Position numbers and translations under genes: made by a program | In this document: in pieces, positions 35,001-49,300 of the stretch | Layout of the letters: the number at the start of each line of letters is the position of its first letter | Numbering within the stretch: the stretch's first letter is position 1 | The notes under the pieces: generated by a model | Told to the model about the DNA's origin: nothing | Databases searched by the model: none | Seen by the model: the letters and a program-made list of their open reading frames with translations, nothing else | DNA from: Aptenodytes patagonicus | Taxonomy: Eukaryota; Chordata; Aves; Sphenisciformes; Spheniscidae | Reading direction: 5' to 3' | Length of the DNA stretch: 64,000 nt | Assembly (NCBI RefSeq): GCF_965638725.1 | Contig: NC_134949.1 | Location: 121,581,794 to 121,645,793 of the forward strand

Positions 35001-38000
35001 CATTTGATAAGGATTAGTTATCACTTGCACATTTTCATTCTCTAATTTACTGGTGTAATTTAACTTATGGGCCAACTTTGTTTTTTGACTGAATTTCCTG
35101 GAATCCTGTGTTCTACAGAAAGACAAAACTTGTTTTCCTGCAATGTTCAATAGATTGCTGTGGCTTGATATTCTTTATTAAAATAATACTGTATATGCTT
35201 ACCATGATCTGTAAGTATTTGCAATGTGATTGGCAGTCTGGGTAGATCTACCTCACACCACGGAGTGGGATTTACTTATTGTTCTCTAAATGTTGGCATC
35301 AAATACAGGCCACACTGAAATCAGATCCCTGAAATCAGTAGGTCTTTGAGGGAAGTTTGTCTTTCCCTCATTGTTTGTACTCTGGCAGGATTAAACTTGT
35401 AGGCCTGGCACTGTGATTCTGTACTTGAGAGTTAAACTGATGCTTATAGATGCTGATCTGTTCTTTTACTGTTTGTAAACTCAAGTATTACTGACAGGCA
35501 GACTGTAGTGGAACCGGGCTTTGAAAGCCTTTTGGAAACTTCATAGGACAGGGAACATTTTGCCCGCCTGCTTAGTGGAGTGAATCAGTGTGCAGAAGCT
35601 TTGGACAGAGCTAGCTTTCAATCTGATTTTTAAGTTCCACCGTAAGTATGCAGGTATAGTTTAAGGTCCTGGGTTCTAACCTAGAAAACCATGTAAAGTT
35701 TAACAGCTGGTAACCTGAGAGGTTGACTCTTCATTTGCACTGTTGGAGTGATATAAGTGACCAAAGTAAAATACGGTGATTCTGCAGGCAGCCCCCTGAT
35801 GCAGACAGCTGCATCTGGTGTTCGCATGTAAGATATTCTAGCTGTGGGGCTTTCTCTTGTATTCTCAGTGAATGCCAAGATTTGAGCATGGTGTAACCCC
35901 CTGGCCAGAAAGAAGTATTTTACTTTTGAACCACTTACTGAGGCAAGTTGGAGCAGTGGGATTTTATGGATTTTGTCTGTTGTGGGCATTTAGATGTTTA
36001 TGCTCTGCTATAATTTACTACTGTAGACTTGGCTTTAGTGTTAAAAAAATACTTGGTTTTTTCTACTGCTGATGAGACAATATCTAAAACTGCTGTTGAT
36101 GGATATCTAACCACTGAGGGTGTGGCTTGTCTATATCTGATGCTTAGTGTAACCATTTATTTTAAAGTTTTGTGGACAGGAGGAAACCTCTGCCTTTAAC
36201 AAAGTATCTTGGATAACTGTATGGAAATGGGACTGCCCACTAATCCCCTGCCTCCAGTGGATCTGGAATATTACCCCAGTATTTACAGAGATTCCAAATC
36301 ATACAGCAAGATAATAATAAGGAGCTCACTATGCAACTCCTTATTAAGTGAATGGAGGTTTTGCATTTGAAAGCTTATGGAATAGAATATTAACTTGGTA
36401 AAGACAAACCGCTGTTTAGGTTTTCTGTGCAATCTAGACTTGCTTTTGCCAGTAGACACATGAGAACAGACTTCCCACTTTGCTCCTCCATAGTTAATCT
36501 CACCAGCCTCTTCTGGTCTGATGTGGAGGCTGGCAAGATTATGAGACTAGACAAGGTTTTACCGTAGGTGCAGGACTGAAGATGAAAGTATGTCAGAAAT
36601 TACTTCCTTCTCTGGTAATACTGTGGTACTGCTGTTCCTGCTGTCCATCAGAGGCACAGAGACTGCTGAGAGCTAACAGCCATTAAACAAAGACTAACTA
36701 ATTATTTTGAAAAATGCAGTGTTTAACTGTGGCTTAAGAGATGATGTGAACATATGGAGTTTAGGATACAGGGCAAGGAGACAGATACAGAAATACATAT
36801 TATATGTGATGGTTAATTGTTTAGCACAATATGGGGTTTATAAGAACAACTGTAACAAATGTGTTTACTTTGTCACATTAAAATTATTCAGTGCTTTAGA
36901 AAACCTGCACAATAGGAAGCAAGTTGTTTTTTTTAATTAGGAATCACAAATTACATTTTTTAGTGAATCATTTATTTGGAAAAAAGCCTGCAATTCTAAG
37001 GCAGCCACTGTTCTGAATTTGAGTTAATTTCTAGGCAAGTGTGTAAGCCAATAGCAATAAAAATGTTAGGACAGTGAAACTGTTCAGTTTCATAAAACCT
37101 CTGCCTCTTTCTGGTAACTTTGTGGTCCTAATTCTTTATCCCCTTTCTTGTTAGGTATTTTAAAACAAAGTATTTAATTTTGGATTAAATGAAATTTGCT
37201 GTCAAAGGGTTTTTTCCATGGCCTCCGTAAGTGAGGTGAGAAGAAGCAAAAAAACTGTGTCCAACTGGTTAGGAATTGTGGTGTTTTCTGTGTTTGCTTG
37301 TTTATTTAGGAGAAGAAAAATCAGATTACACAGTCAACAGAAGCAGAAAATGCTGTCTTTATGAAACCAGCTTTCAGCTTACTGTGTTTCTTGTGAGTAA
37401 AACCTGGGAACATTCACCTCTTCTAGCACTGATACCTATTTTGCAAAATCAGTTCCACATAAGATCAAGCCTTGATGTCCTTATTTAAGTTCTGTGCTTC
37501 TGAATTTCACCGAGATAAATCTTCCACAGGTTTCAGTGGGTTTCGGTGATACGTTATTGCAGGCCTCAGTTCCTTTACTCTGCACTTTGTACTCTGTTCC
37601 TTTACTCTGTACTTAACCTCCTACTGGCATCAGTAAGTCAGAAGCACTGGGGGCTTTGTCCTTCGTGATTGTCACAAAACCCATCAAGCTCACTTTAGGT
37701 CTCAAAAGAGTTTCTGTCAAACATCTTGCACAGAAACAATAAATAGCTCCTTATTTTTCCTTTTAACCTCTCTTCTTCCCTCCCGATATTATCTAGGGCA
37801 AAAGCGGTTCTGGATTTTAAAGTGATTTCTATTTGTGTATAATCTGTTTGCAGTATATTGTATAATCTGTGTTTACAGAAACCCATTCTGTTGAAGCTGT
37901 GTTAAAATGCCTTGTTTTATATTGTCTCTGTCAGGCATTCAAAAAACACGTTCAATCCTTTTTTCCTCCCCTGTAATGAGTGAGAGTTAAAAATCATTGA

Positions 38001-39189
38001 GAACAGTAGACTTGTGTTTTGTAATTATTTGCTTTCTAGCTTTTGGAAGTTGGCTTTTTTGGTGTTTCTTCCTCATGCTGATGAGAAAGTTAAGGGTTTT
38101 TTTAACATCAAGATGTTTGTGTAGTCACTACTTCAGAAGATGGGATTTTAAGGCAGCTAAGTGTCATGGGGTACAATAAAATTATGGGTACCAGCTGTGA
38201 TACTTGATTTACTGTGGGATGCAACCACGAAGTATTTAGGACTAAGAAGGAATATGTAACAAATCAACTTTTAAGCATTTTAGGTTTTTCAATATACTGG
38301 TAAAAATTTCAAGTCGGCTTATACTTGAGGGAGGAGAAAGAAATCCTATGCAAGAGACAGCAATTCTTAGGCCTAAGTTTATAAAATGTGGCAATAGGTA
38401 GGTGTAAAGAAATCCTATGCAAGAGAGAGCAATTCTTAGGCCTAAGTTTATAAAATGTGGCAATAGGTAGGTGTCTCAGTCTTCATGGGAGATGCGTGGA
38501 CAGATTGCTGAGACTCACTTGATTCAGGTGCATTTTTTCAGTAGGGTTCTGTGTGGCTGCTGCAGCCCAGCCACACAGCACAGGGGTGACAAGTGTCAGG
38601 TTCTCTGAAATTCTACTGAAGTGCCCTAAGAAGGATTTGAACACTTTTCCTTGGTACTATTGAGAAGTACCAGTGGCACAATCCTCATTTGTGGCATCTA
38701 TTTAGCTTTTCAGGTTTCAGCATGTTGATCTTGGCAACACAGGATAAGAAGGACTTTCTGGGCCACTGGCTGCAGCTGCCTCCAACTGAGGTGAATGGCA
38801 TTATCTGATTAAGATGCTCCTAAAAGCAGAGCTTTGTGTCTATCCTTTCCCACTCTACCAACGTAAGAAGGATGTTTGCAAATGTGACAGCTCTGAACTT
38901 TAGGAAGGAGCTTTCACCTTCCAGCTGAAATTTCTTCACATTAAATCTGTAGGCACTTGTTTTTTGTCCCATACTGTCTCTAGAGCAAATAATTCCTCAC
39001 AGGCTTTACTCCTTAGATTTAAAACCCGTTTTGGTTTTTTTTAATTTTACCATTTCTTTTACAGTCCCTGTTGTGGCCAGAAGATGGCACTTATGTACGC
39101 ACTAAGAAGGGGCAGACGAGGCTAATATAACTTACCTTTGCTGAAATTGTGTTTGTGGAATGGCAATAAGTATCTTGGGCAAATGATAA
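32011..39189. other. Intergenic, no gene recognised; includes a 69-bp tandem duplication
   Basis: AT-rich DNA with only short, unrelated open frames on both strands. No transposon recognised apart from simple sequence. The tandem duplication near 38.4 kb is listed separately. Confidence 0.8.
38337..38474. repeat. 69-bp tandem duplication (two copies)
   Basis: Copies at 38337-38405 and 38406-38474 start with AAAGAAATCCTATGCAAGAG and end with GGCAATAGGTAGGTGT. I see one difference between them (GAGACAGC versus GAGAGAGC), so the duplication is recent or homogenised. Confidence 0.95.
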
Positions 39190-39191
39190 TG

Positions 39192-39401
39192 ATTCTTCAC
39201 CATGAGGGTGGTGAGGCACTGGAACAGGTTGCCCAGAGAAGTTGTGGATGCCCCCTCCCTGGAAGTGTTCAAGGCCAGGTTGGATGGGGCTTTGAGTGAC
39301 CTTTTCTAGTGGAAGGTGTCCCTGCCCATGGCAGAGGGCGTTGGAACTGGATGATCTTTAAGGTCCCTTCCAACCCAAACCATTCTCTGATTCTATGATA
39401 T
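39192..39401 (+). mobile_element. CR1 LINE 3' fragment
   Basis: Plus-strand CR1 tail of about 210 bp. It begins in the last codons of the reverse-transcriptase ORF (TGGAACAGGTTGCCCAGAGA at about 39,221), continues through TGGATGATCTTTAAGGTCCC, and ends in the octamer repeats ATTCTCTGATTCTATGAT. It belongs to the same tail type as the copy at 7.9-8.8 kb and has no coding capacity. Confidence 0.93.
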
Positions 39402-42366
39402 AACTCACAGGAAAAAGATCACTTTGATCTTGTAGCACATGAGGGGCACAGATTCAAGAACAAAGTCCAGGAACTTGTTACTCCACATAGAAACTCTTTA
39501 TTTCCTTATTCAGTAATAAGGATCTGATATGCCCCTGAATTCAGAAGGCAACCATCAAACAAAAATCCTGTGTGGTGTTTGTTTTTTTAAGGAGAATAAT
39601 CTAAAAGCAGTTTCTAGCACTTCTTTCTATCCCAGCTGAGATTTTGTGCTACATGTTAAGGCCTGGTCTAAAGATGATTTTCCACTGAAATAGCTTTATC
39701 GCCTATGTTTTTTGTACTTGCCCTTCCCCCCCAAATTACGGTATTTATGTCCTTTGTGGAGACTGAGTTGTACTGTTCTCCAGTATAACTAACTTCCCAT
39801 ACCCATTTGTGATAAGCCATCCTAACATGAACCTTTTTATCCCAGTATAACTTTGTCAAACATCAGGGATCTTGCTCTAGTCTTGTTAAAACAATAGAGC
39901 TCTTCTGAGTAGCCAAGTTTGAAGGGATGGTGCACTGACTTTGCATGTAGGAGATTGTGGGAGGAGGATATAAAGTGGCTGCAATTCATCCAGGCAGTTT
40001 CCCAATGCTGTCAGAATATTTTTGTGCAAATCATGGGGCCCATCTAAATGGGAGCAGAAACTAGAGTGGTTTGTCTGGTCTGCTGTGCATGGCGTAGTGC
40101 TGCCTAAAATCCCCGAACTTGTGCCTGTGGTGCTCTCACAGGGTTGGGATCCAGCCTCTCTATAGTCCTGCTCTTCAAATAAACCTTTTATCAGGGTCTG
40201 CCAGGGGTTTGATGACATCAGTTCATCAAACCAACAGCCACAGTCACTGACCCTTCATGACCTTCTATCCCTTTCACCTGCTGTTGCCCACAGCCTTCTT
40301 CCCACTATCTTTTTTTTTTTATCACTGATTTATTTTTGGGATTTACTGCAGACCTTTTGCTTTGCTTTCTCTAAAAGCAGTAAGCATTGTAGTGGAGAGT
40401 GCCAGCTTGCATCCAAACTTCCCCAGCCTGTGAGTCCTGTTTCAGTCAGAAAACTAAGTGTGAGAACAACTTGAAAACATACTTCATTTGCGTTTTCATC
40501 TGATGTTTCTTGATAGGAAAATCATTATATATATGTATTTTTTATATATCTATATATACACACATGAGCATAACTGCACCATGAGCCACTAGCAACCAGA
40601 TCATTTTCTCCATTGCATGCAGAAGAATTCTTGCAGAGGATGGTTCATCCCCTGGATCTGGTCGTGGTTTTTGTGATTCAAGACCAAATTAAACCATATC
40701 AAACCCCAGCCCAATCTTTGAAGATCCACATTCAAGTGCTAAGCCCCTAAGCAACCCAAAGGGCTCCTGGACCTTCTGAAGTCTGAAGACTGCAATCAAC
40801 AGTCTGGGAAGGGAAAGCAGTTGGAAAATACCTCTGATGTTGATTGCATGCCAATGTCAAATACTTGACCACTGGCAGGAGATAAAAGCTGTAAAAGGAG
40901 GAAGGACTGCAAGGAACACTAGGGGTGGGCTGGCTTGTTTGGGGTTTTGGTTTTTTTTTTCAAAGTAGAAATACAGTCATTTCAAATACAAGTAATTAGC
41001 AAAACAGACCCTGCCAAAATAAATGTTACTCTGCATGTGTGAATCTTCCCCTACTTAAAGAGAGAAAACAAGTTGTATGATGGGTACGTTGTTTCATGTG
41101 CTACTCTAAAAAACTTGAGTACTAGGAAGGGAGGGGTGTTGTAAGAGCCTGAGTTGCATATAGCGGAGATCTAGACTTAAGGTACTGTGAGAGTCGAGAG
41201 ACCTGGCTTCTTTTTGTAGCCATCCTACAGCGTCCTTGTGTTACTGCTCAGGCGCTTGGCCATGGTACCCCTTCTGTAAGATGTGGGTGATGGTGCCTCT
41301 CAGGAGAAGACACTGCTTACTTTGAGGTCCCAGGTGGATTAGCATTTATGATGCAAGTAAAGGACTTTAAGCAGTCCATTGCAAATCAAGATGCCATGAA
41401 ACATCAATGCATATCAGTTTGTATTTGACTTTGCTTAATATCTCATGAGTTATGTTACATTTCATTGGGTAGAGAAAAACAGCTTCTGAACCCATTAACT
41501 GAAATTAAGTCTATCAAAATAGCAATATACTGTTAAGGTGAAATTTTCAGCTAATTGCATAGCCTCCTACAAAACATATGTAGGTTGTTCTAACTGACAC
41601 GCATAAAAAAATCCCATCGTGTGCATGTGAAGTGAGCACTCATTCATGCAGGGTGCTGGTCAATCTGGTCTGCAGATGGAAGCTCTGTGTTTTTCTGCAG
41701 AAAAGCAGTAGATTGTTTGGTGTCAGCTTAAGTTCCTTCCAGTGTGTCACATAGCACGGCTAGGTGTCCTGTCAATGTGGCTGAGGGGGAAATTCAGCCT
41801 ATGTGCTTTGCTAGACAACCAGAAGGTTCTAGTTAGGAAGGTGGTTTTTTGGTTGCTGAAGCTCCTAAAATAGTGGGAGAGCGCTCTTGAAATCCTACTG
41901 TGAACGTAGGGTGATCCTTGCTTACTTTGTGGAGGTACTACAGGCAGCCATCCTAGGCCTGAGCCGTAGCACGTTAAGCTGTCAAGCATGATAATGCCTG
42001 CAGGGTGCTAGAAACTCTGGAGGATGCCCTTGAGCTGTGCTTGCTGTTCACAGGGATGGCAAACTTTACTTTTGAGGGCAGTCTCAAAGCTCTCGTCAAA
42101 AAGAAGCAGAGACTTAGAAATGCAAAAGCATTTCCCAAAGCCGTGAAAGCATTCGGAAGACTGCGTCCCACAGAAGTCCACAGGAACTCATGGCCATGTG
42201 ATGTCCAGTGTCTGGGCCCAGGTCTGTGTATGGGGAGGCAAAACAGCCATCCAGGGGAGGGACACTTGTCAGATGTCCCAGTGCCACCCACCTGCTAATA
42301 TCACCCGCGGCTCCATGTGCAGTGTGGAAGTGGAGAGTGGCTGCAGAGTCCTTCCATTGCCCTCCT
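39402..42366. other. Intergenic, no gene recognised
   Basis: Non-coding DNA between two CR1 copies. There is an interrupted TA/CA microsatellite at about 40,526-40,565 and a T-rich run near 40,310. Open frames near 39.9-40.2 and 41.7-42.3 kb match no family I know. Confidence 0.8.
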
Positions 42367-43395
42367 AGAATCATAGAATTGTTTAGGTTGGAAGAGACCT
42401 TTAAGATCAAGTCCAACCATAAACCGAACACTGCCAAGTCCACCACTAAACCATGTCCCACAGCATCACATCTACATGTCTGTTAAATACCTCCAGGGAT
42501 GGGGACTCAACCACTTCCCTGGGCAGCCTGTTCCAATGCTTGACAACTCTTTTGGTGAAGAATTTTTTCCTAATACCCGATCTAAAACTCCCTTGGTGCA
42601 ACTTGAGGCCATTTCCTCTTGTCCTATCACTAGTTACTTGGGAGAAGAGACCGACACCCACCTCGCTACAACCTCCTTTCAGGGAGTTGCAGAGAGCGAG
42701 GAGGTCTCCCCTCAGCCTCCTTTTCTCCAGGCTAAACAACCCCAGTTCCCTCAGCTGTTCCTCATAAGACTTGTTCTCCAGACCCCTCACCAGCTTCGTT
42801 ACCCTTCTCTGGACACGCTCCAGCACCTCAATGTCTTTCTTGTAGTGAGGGGCCCAAAACTGAACACAGTATTCGAGGTGCGGCCTCACCAGGGCCGAGT
42901 ACAGGGGCACAATCACTTCCCTACTCCTGCTGGCCACACTGTTTTGATACAGGCCAGGATGCCATTGGCCTTCCTGGCCGCCTGGGCACACTGCCGGCTC
43001 ATGTTCAGCCGGCTGTCGACCAGCACCCCCAGGTCCTTTTCCAACAGGCAGCTTCCCAGCCACTCTTCCCCAAGCCTGTAGCGCTGCATGGGGTTGTTGT
43101 GACCCAAGTGCAGGACCCGGCACTTGGCCCTGTTGAACCTCATACAATTGGCCTCGGCCCATCGATCCAGCCTGTCCAGGTCCCTCTGCAGAGCCTTCCT
43201 ACCCTCGAGCAGATCAACACTCCCGCCCAACTTGGTGTCGTCTGCAAACTTACTGAGGGTTCACTCGATCCCCTCATCCAGATCATTGATAAAGATACTA
43301 AACAAGACCGGCCCCAGTACTGAGCCCTGAGGAACACCACTTGTGACTCCTGGCCAGGTGCAGCCCGACTCGTCCCATGGTTGTGGGTGCACATG
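42367..43395 (-). mobile_element. CR1 LINE, 5'-truncated, broken reverse-transcriptase ORF
   Basis: On the minus strand this is about 1 kb of CR1: the end of the reverse-transcriptase domain ([14 protein letters not shown] near 43,350-43,310, FADDTKL near 43,245), the downstream segment with [18 protein letters not shown] and [10 protein letters not shown], a 3' UTR, and the terminal octamers at 42367-42380. It is inactivated by a premature stop near 43,262 (a TGA in the codon after GIE) and a frameshift near 42,945. Its 3' tail (YTTAGTGGTGGACTTGG type) differs from the copies at 7.9 and 39.2 kb, so it is another CR1 subfamily. The left boundary is sharp and the right one approximate. Confidence 0.95.
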
Positions 43396-46300
43396 TGTTT
43401 AGCCCCAAACCTTCCCAGATCTCATGGAAGCAGAGAAGTCATTTGGGTTTTTCAGGTTTTTTGTTTTTGATTTCCTGTTAAGAAGAGCAGTGTTTCTCTA
43501 CGTTATCCTGTTCCTCTGCAGACTCATTATATATTTGTACTCTCTTGCCTTCTGAGAGCTTGCCGTGGCTCTCTAGTCTGGCAACATTTGGGTTTCTGCA
43601 TTTGCTCTGCTGTTGCTATGCGACCAACCACCAACAGCAATTTGCATGACCCTTTCTTTGAATGATATTAATATGCAGGAATTAGTGCCAGTTGTAGTTG
43701 GTGATGTGACCATTCGCAACCAACCTTCTCCTCCTTGCCTATCTCTTGCCTCTGATATTGCTTGAAGTGAGTTACTGTATGTTGTTTGGTATTGGGTAGC
43801 GTGTAAGAAGTGAATATTGACAGAAACAGGACGTAAGTGCCATGCGGTCGTCCTCGCTTGCTGAAAACATAAAAACGCTCAAGGACAGAAAATAAGAGCA
43901 TGGACAAAGATTTGTGTGATGAGCCCTTATTCGCAACTGAAAGTTAGAAGGCCACGTCAAAAAAAACATCTTTGGGACAGTAGATGGGCAATTCAAACAC
44001 TTGTGAAATCTAAGTGTGGTTTTGTGGCGTGTAAGGAAACCTTTCTGGGTAAGGGTTAAACCTTTTAAAGGCCATCCTTTTGGTGGTAGCACAGTCCTCA
44101 GGGTGAATTTTCAGAGGCAGAAGTAGCACTTAGGCTGTTGACTTCTATTGACTGTCAATGGCAATTTAGTACCTGGTGGCTGTACCTGCCTTTGAAAAGT
44201 CTCTTTCACAACAGAGGGGTTTTTTGTTTGTTTTTCTGTTGTTGTTTTTTTTTCCAAACCAGAACAGTGTTGTCGGAAAGCAGTGGTTGGCATTGTAGAG
44301 ACAGGCACCGCTGAGTGCCCTGTGGGCCTGCTACCTTCCCTCCCCAGCACTGCCACGCATCTCCTTGAGCAAAGCATTTTGGCTGGCATTTCCCAGTTGG
44401 GTCTGGCTTGTGGCATCTTTTTTCAGGCCATTCTCGATATTCTTTGTACTTCTAGAGGTGCCATTTGTACTCTGGAGTACGACTAAGGGGTTTCTGCAAG
44501 GACAATTCTTAATGTATTAGCTGAAATGAATTATTTATTTGAGATCAGTGCATTGTTTTCTGTTGACATACCACGTGAGTATATAAATAGAAGCATAATA
44601 TGTAAAACACGTTATCCTAAAGTTAAACCAGAATAAATAGATAACTCTGTCTTTTAATTTTAATATATTTGCAAGGTCTCTAGTGCCTTCAGTGCCTTCA
44701 TTAGAGTGATCCTTGTCGTGCACGTGTGTATGCATGTGTTTAATTTTCCTAATGTTTACATGCCTGGGGATTTTTGTGTGATGAGAAACATACATTGTGA
44801 AGATATTTTCCAATATATTCATGACTTTATTCTGTTTTCCTGTAATTAATCTATATCCACAAATACGAGGTATGTTATAAAAATATAGGTAAGTTTATAG
44901 TGGATTCTAGGAAAAGTATCTTGTCATAAGCATACAGGTATAGTTGGAGACATATTAATGTTGAACACATGTAGTTCCAAGTAAGATTTTTATTTAGATA
45001 TTTTACTCAAATGTAGTGATTGAGACATACTTCAGAAGTAATTATTTCTGACATTTTGGAAAGAATCTTAGAACTGTTCTGTATTTTTGATATTACACTA
45101 TTTGGAAATCAACCAACTAGAAATGAGATACATTTGGCATGGACTATGAAGATATGTGTATTATGCTTTGAATGACCCTGAAGTTTGTTAGCATTTATTT
45201 AAAATACTAAGAAAATGCTCATGTAATTATGCTTTTTGTACACATTTTTGTGTTTTGGGGGAACTAGGCTTTAATCTGGTCACAGGATGACATATTTATA
45301 TATGCCATTATTGATTAATTGATTGGAGAAAACCTTGGCTATTGAGAGTCCAAACCTTTAACCCCCCTCAAGTAGTAATGCTTATATATAAAAATCATCC
45401 TGTCACATCACTAGGGTTACTTCTAAAAATAAACTTTTGTAAGAATGGACTAATTTTGAATATTATGCTTTAAATATATTTATGTATGGCTTTGCTCCAC
45501 TTAAAACTACTTATTCTATTTGTTTCAAGATAAAGATCTATTTTTTTCATCTGTCTTATTTCTTATCCTATATTATTGTATTTTAGGGGGCAGACTAAAG
45601 GAGTACTTATAACTGTAAGTGATTCAGAATGCTGCAGTGCACTTAACTAAGTATTTCATTATAATCTTGCTACATAATCTTCACTGTCTGTCAGTCAGCT
45701 GATTGGTTTTTCATACCCGCTTTGACTGTCTGGCACAGTAAAACACTTTGCTATATATGTGAGGGGCTTGCAGGATTATTGGCATCAGAAGCAAGCTGAC
45801 GATGAGAAGTATGACTGGACACTCATCACACTCGCTTTTCCTGCTCCATTTTTGGTCCTTCAGGGGCCGGCAAGCAGCGGGAAGCACCCTGTGTCCTGCA
45901 ATTGAACATTCCTGCAAAATCAAGCTTGTTGCTGATGGCTCGTACCAGAGCAGCAGTTTTAAGCCGTGATAGTCTCCATTCTGAAGGGTTAGGAATTTCA
46001 CACAATACAGTGCAGGTACGGGAAAGGTCTGCCTCGGAAAAATAGGATGTGCCTTATGTTGTACGGAGCCATCCATAGTTTTCTCTTTGTAAATCATTTA
46101 TCTCTTTGCTGCCCACTCAGCTAACACTTTTCCATGCTCTGATGGTTTGTTTCACAGAAGTTACTGCATCTAAGGATTTGTGACATTTCAATTACTTGGG
46201 GGTAAGTAACTTGAGAGGGTGAGCAACCGATTTGCCAGGCCCCTCCTGATGCCATACAAAATAGACGTAAGTAAAGAGAAGAAGGGCACAAGGTCATCAG

Positions 46301-49300
46301 ACATTAGGTATCTCATTTTCCATAAATGAGACAGATATCCCTAATTGAAAGGTAGATGAAGCAATTGAGCTGTTGTCATTTTTCTAATATTTTGTGCCAA
46401 ATTCCACACACACTCAGGAGCTCAGCACCTTTGTAATGAGTAAACCAAGAATTTCTGCATTTGACTGTGTACCTAATCGCTAGGTATTTAAATATATCCC
46501 TGGATTCATCACATAAACACAACTTTGTCGCATTTGTCCTTCACCCTTCCATGTTTTGCAGCTTCTTCTCATCTTCATTGTAAGTCTGCTTCTCTCTCCC
46601 TTTGCATTTCCTAATGACAAGCTTGTGATTAGTCCTTCAATCATCTTCCACAATAAGTGAAGCTGGGTTTGTCAGGAGATAAAATATTTTATTAGATGAA
46701 TGGATATAGCTGGAAAAAAACTCCAGACAAGCTAGTGAAAGCTGATCAAACTGTATCAGTTGATAAAAAAAAGATAGTGTCTCTCCCTATAAACAATGCT
46801 TTCTTCACCTTTCCACTCTCCCTGTTCCAACAACGTAACTTCCAATTCCAATGGCAAAACTTTCTTTCAATTCTCCCTGGAGAATCTGGTTCTTTACAAA
46901 AGAATAATTCTAGTTTATGGTTCATAATGCCAGATGGGCTACTGCGATGCTTTAGCCCATCTTCCTGTTTGACACACAGCATCAGGCTTCTTCCTGTTTG
47001 AAGTACAGTGTCTTTTACAAAAACATCTGATTTTGATTTAAAGAATTCCAAAGAAGGAGAGTTTGCCATAATGCCTCGCTGGGTTGCTGTGGTGGTTAAT
47101 TACCCTCACTGTTAAAAATATGTGTCTTATAGCTTGAATTTGTCTAGATTTGGCTCCCAACCACTGGATCTCATTATAGCTTTGTCTGTGAGCACGTGTT
47201 CATACTTAGACGTACAGACTATGAGCAATCACCCCCTCCCTTTGCTAGGCTTAAAAGGACCAAGTTCTTCCACTGTAAAGTGTATTATTTAGGTCTTTCT
47301 TCACTCTCATAGCTCTTTTCTGAATTTTCTTCAGTTTACCAACTTACTCCTTGAATCGTGGAGAGCAGAACCAGATGCAGTTTTCCAGATGGAGTTACAG
47401 GACTGCAGAATACTCTGATCATTTAGCAGCTTTTTTCTTTACTCCTTCTTGTTTTTCCTTTGTGTATGTATTGATGGGCCATGTTTTAAATGGACTAAGA
47501 TGTTATTTTTAATAGGCAGAAATACCCACCCTGTGCCTCGGTCACATTATCTCTTTTGGCTATTTAAGTTAAGAGCAGACAGGGAGTAGTAGGGTCAGAA
47601 AGTGGTACCAAAGCCAAAGTTTTCACGAGAAATTCCCCTTCCCTGCCCAATCTTTCACGATACTTAGCGTTCATCAGCCAGGTGGATAAATCAGTGCTGA
47701 TTCAAGGGAGAAAGTATGTGTTTGCTATAGAAACAGGTGCAGAAATGAATAACCTACTGGGTTTTGTAATCATCAACCTGATATCCTGACGTATTCAACC
47801 ACATCTTTGAGTGATGCTGTAATCATGTAAATACACAACCCCAGAACTGCCTTTTTTATCTATAATTTTTTTTCTCCATTTCTCTAGAAAGCCTACCAGT
47901 CAGAAATGTAAAAGCTTTATTTGGACCCAGCAGGAACTGGCTTCCAGTTTTCCATTGGAGGACTTACGAGGATGCGTTGACTGGAACCTCTCTGCAGAAA
48001 ATTTGTAAATAGCACTTTCTACATCCAAAATGGATTTGGTCATTCCATACGTATTTAGGGCCTAATTTGTAAAACTTCCTCACTAGGACTAGTCTGATTT
48101 TGTTAAATAGGAGTGTTCATTTGAGCATGGATTACCTATGTAAACAAATGTTTGAGAGATCACATATTCTTAGGGCTAGACTAAATGACCTGTACAACAC
48201 TAACCTAAAAAAGCCAGAAACCAGAAGGGAAAGAGAAAAATAGCTAAGACTTATTTTCAAGCCAGCTTCATGATTTTTGGAGGCGTGAGTAATGATTTTT
48301 AGATGCTCGGATTAGCATTACTGAATGAGGGCCTCCTTAGGGCTGGCTCTGCAGGTGAGCTGGCTGAGGAATCGGACGGGAGTGCAAACGCCAGTCCTCC
48401 CGGTGCTGTTGGGAGGCTGGTTTTAGTCTGCAGCTTTGGGATCTTCATGTGGAGACAAGGCTGGAGCCAAACAAAACCCTCATATCGTGTATGAGCTACA
48501 CTATTGAGAGGGAGGTTTCTTATGAAATACACAGTCCCTGCATACCGTGTTTGTTTCCAGGCATCGGTTCCTGCATCAATTCTGATGCTGTGAATCCAAG
48601 ACCACCAGTCTGGACCAGTGGAACAGCGTAGCTTGGACTGAGGCTGCCCGAGGAATTTCCTCTTCTCCTCCTCTAGGCACTATCTTGACAGCTGAGACCA
48701 GCCAGAGAGCTTTTGCCGACACACCCTGAATTGGAACATCTGGAGAGTGTAAGCTCTGCTTTCTTTCTGAAACATCCTCAGCTCAGGAATTTACTTCTCC
48801 CAGTGGCCTAGCAGAGCCGACGTCCATTGACCTTCAGGGCACAATGTAAGGCCCATCTGTTTTCTCAAATTTTTGCCTGAGGGTCTGGCAGGGAGGCTCA
48901 TGGTTAACTTGTCCTGTGGGAGTCTCTGCGAGATGAACAGTGGCCAGCCTGGTATGTATCTAGCTTTTTAAACAATGTATATGTGTCCAGACTTTTACAG
49001 GGAAATTAAACAAAATCATTTTACCTTACAGGCATTTTGCAATAAATAAGTTTCTTGAAATAAATAAACCCCTCAGATTTTGGTAACTGTGCTATGAGGG
49101 TTCTTCATTCTTGAGTGAGAAAGTGATCTCACCCAGGCTGTCCGTTCTTGATCCTGCAAAGAAAATGTATCATCACAACTACCTCCGTGACAACAGACTG
49201 GCACATATTATGTGCCGAGGATTAAACCAACAGTGAATCATTAAATAGAAGAAGCCCATGTGACAGAAAGCCCTTATTAACACTAAAAGAATTTCGAGGT

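Noticed and set aside
42476-43081. 201-codon plus-strand open frame
   Set aside because: It is the antisense shadow of the CR1 reverse-transcriptase fragment on the minus strand.
45711-46097. 128-codon minus-strand open frame
   Set aside because: No family resemblance, no exon context, and mixed composition typical of random open frames.
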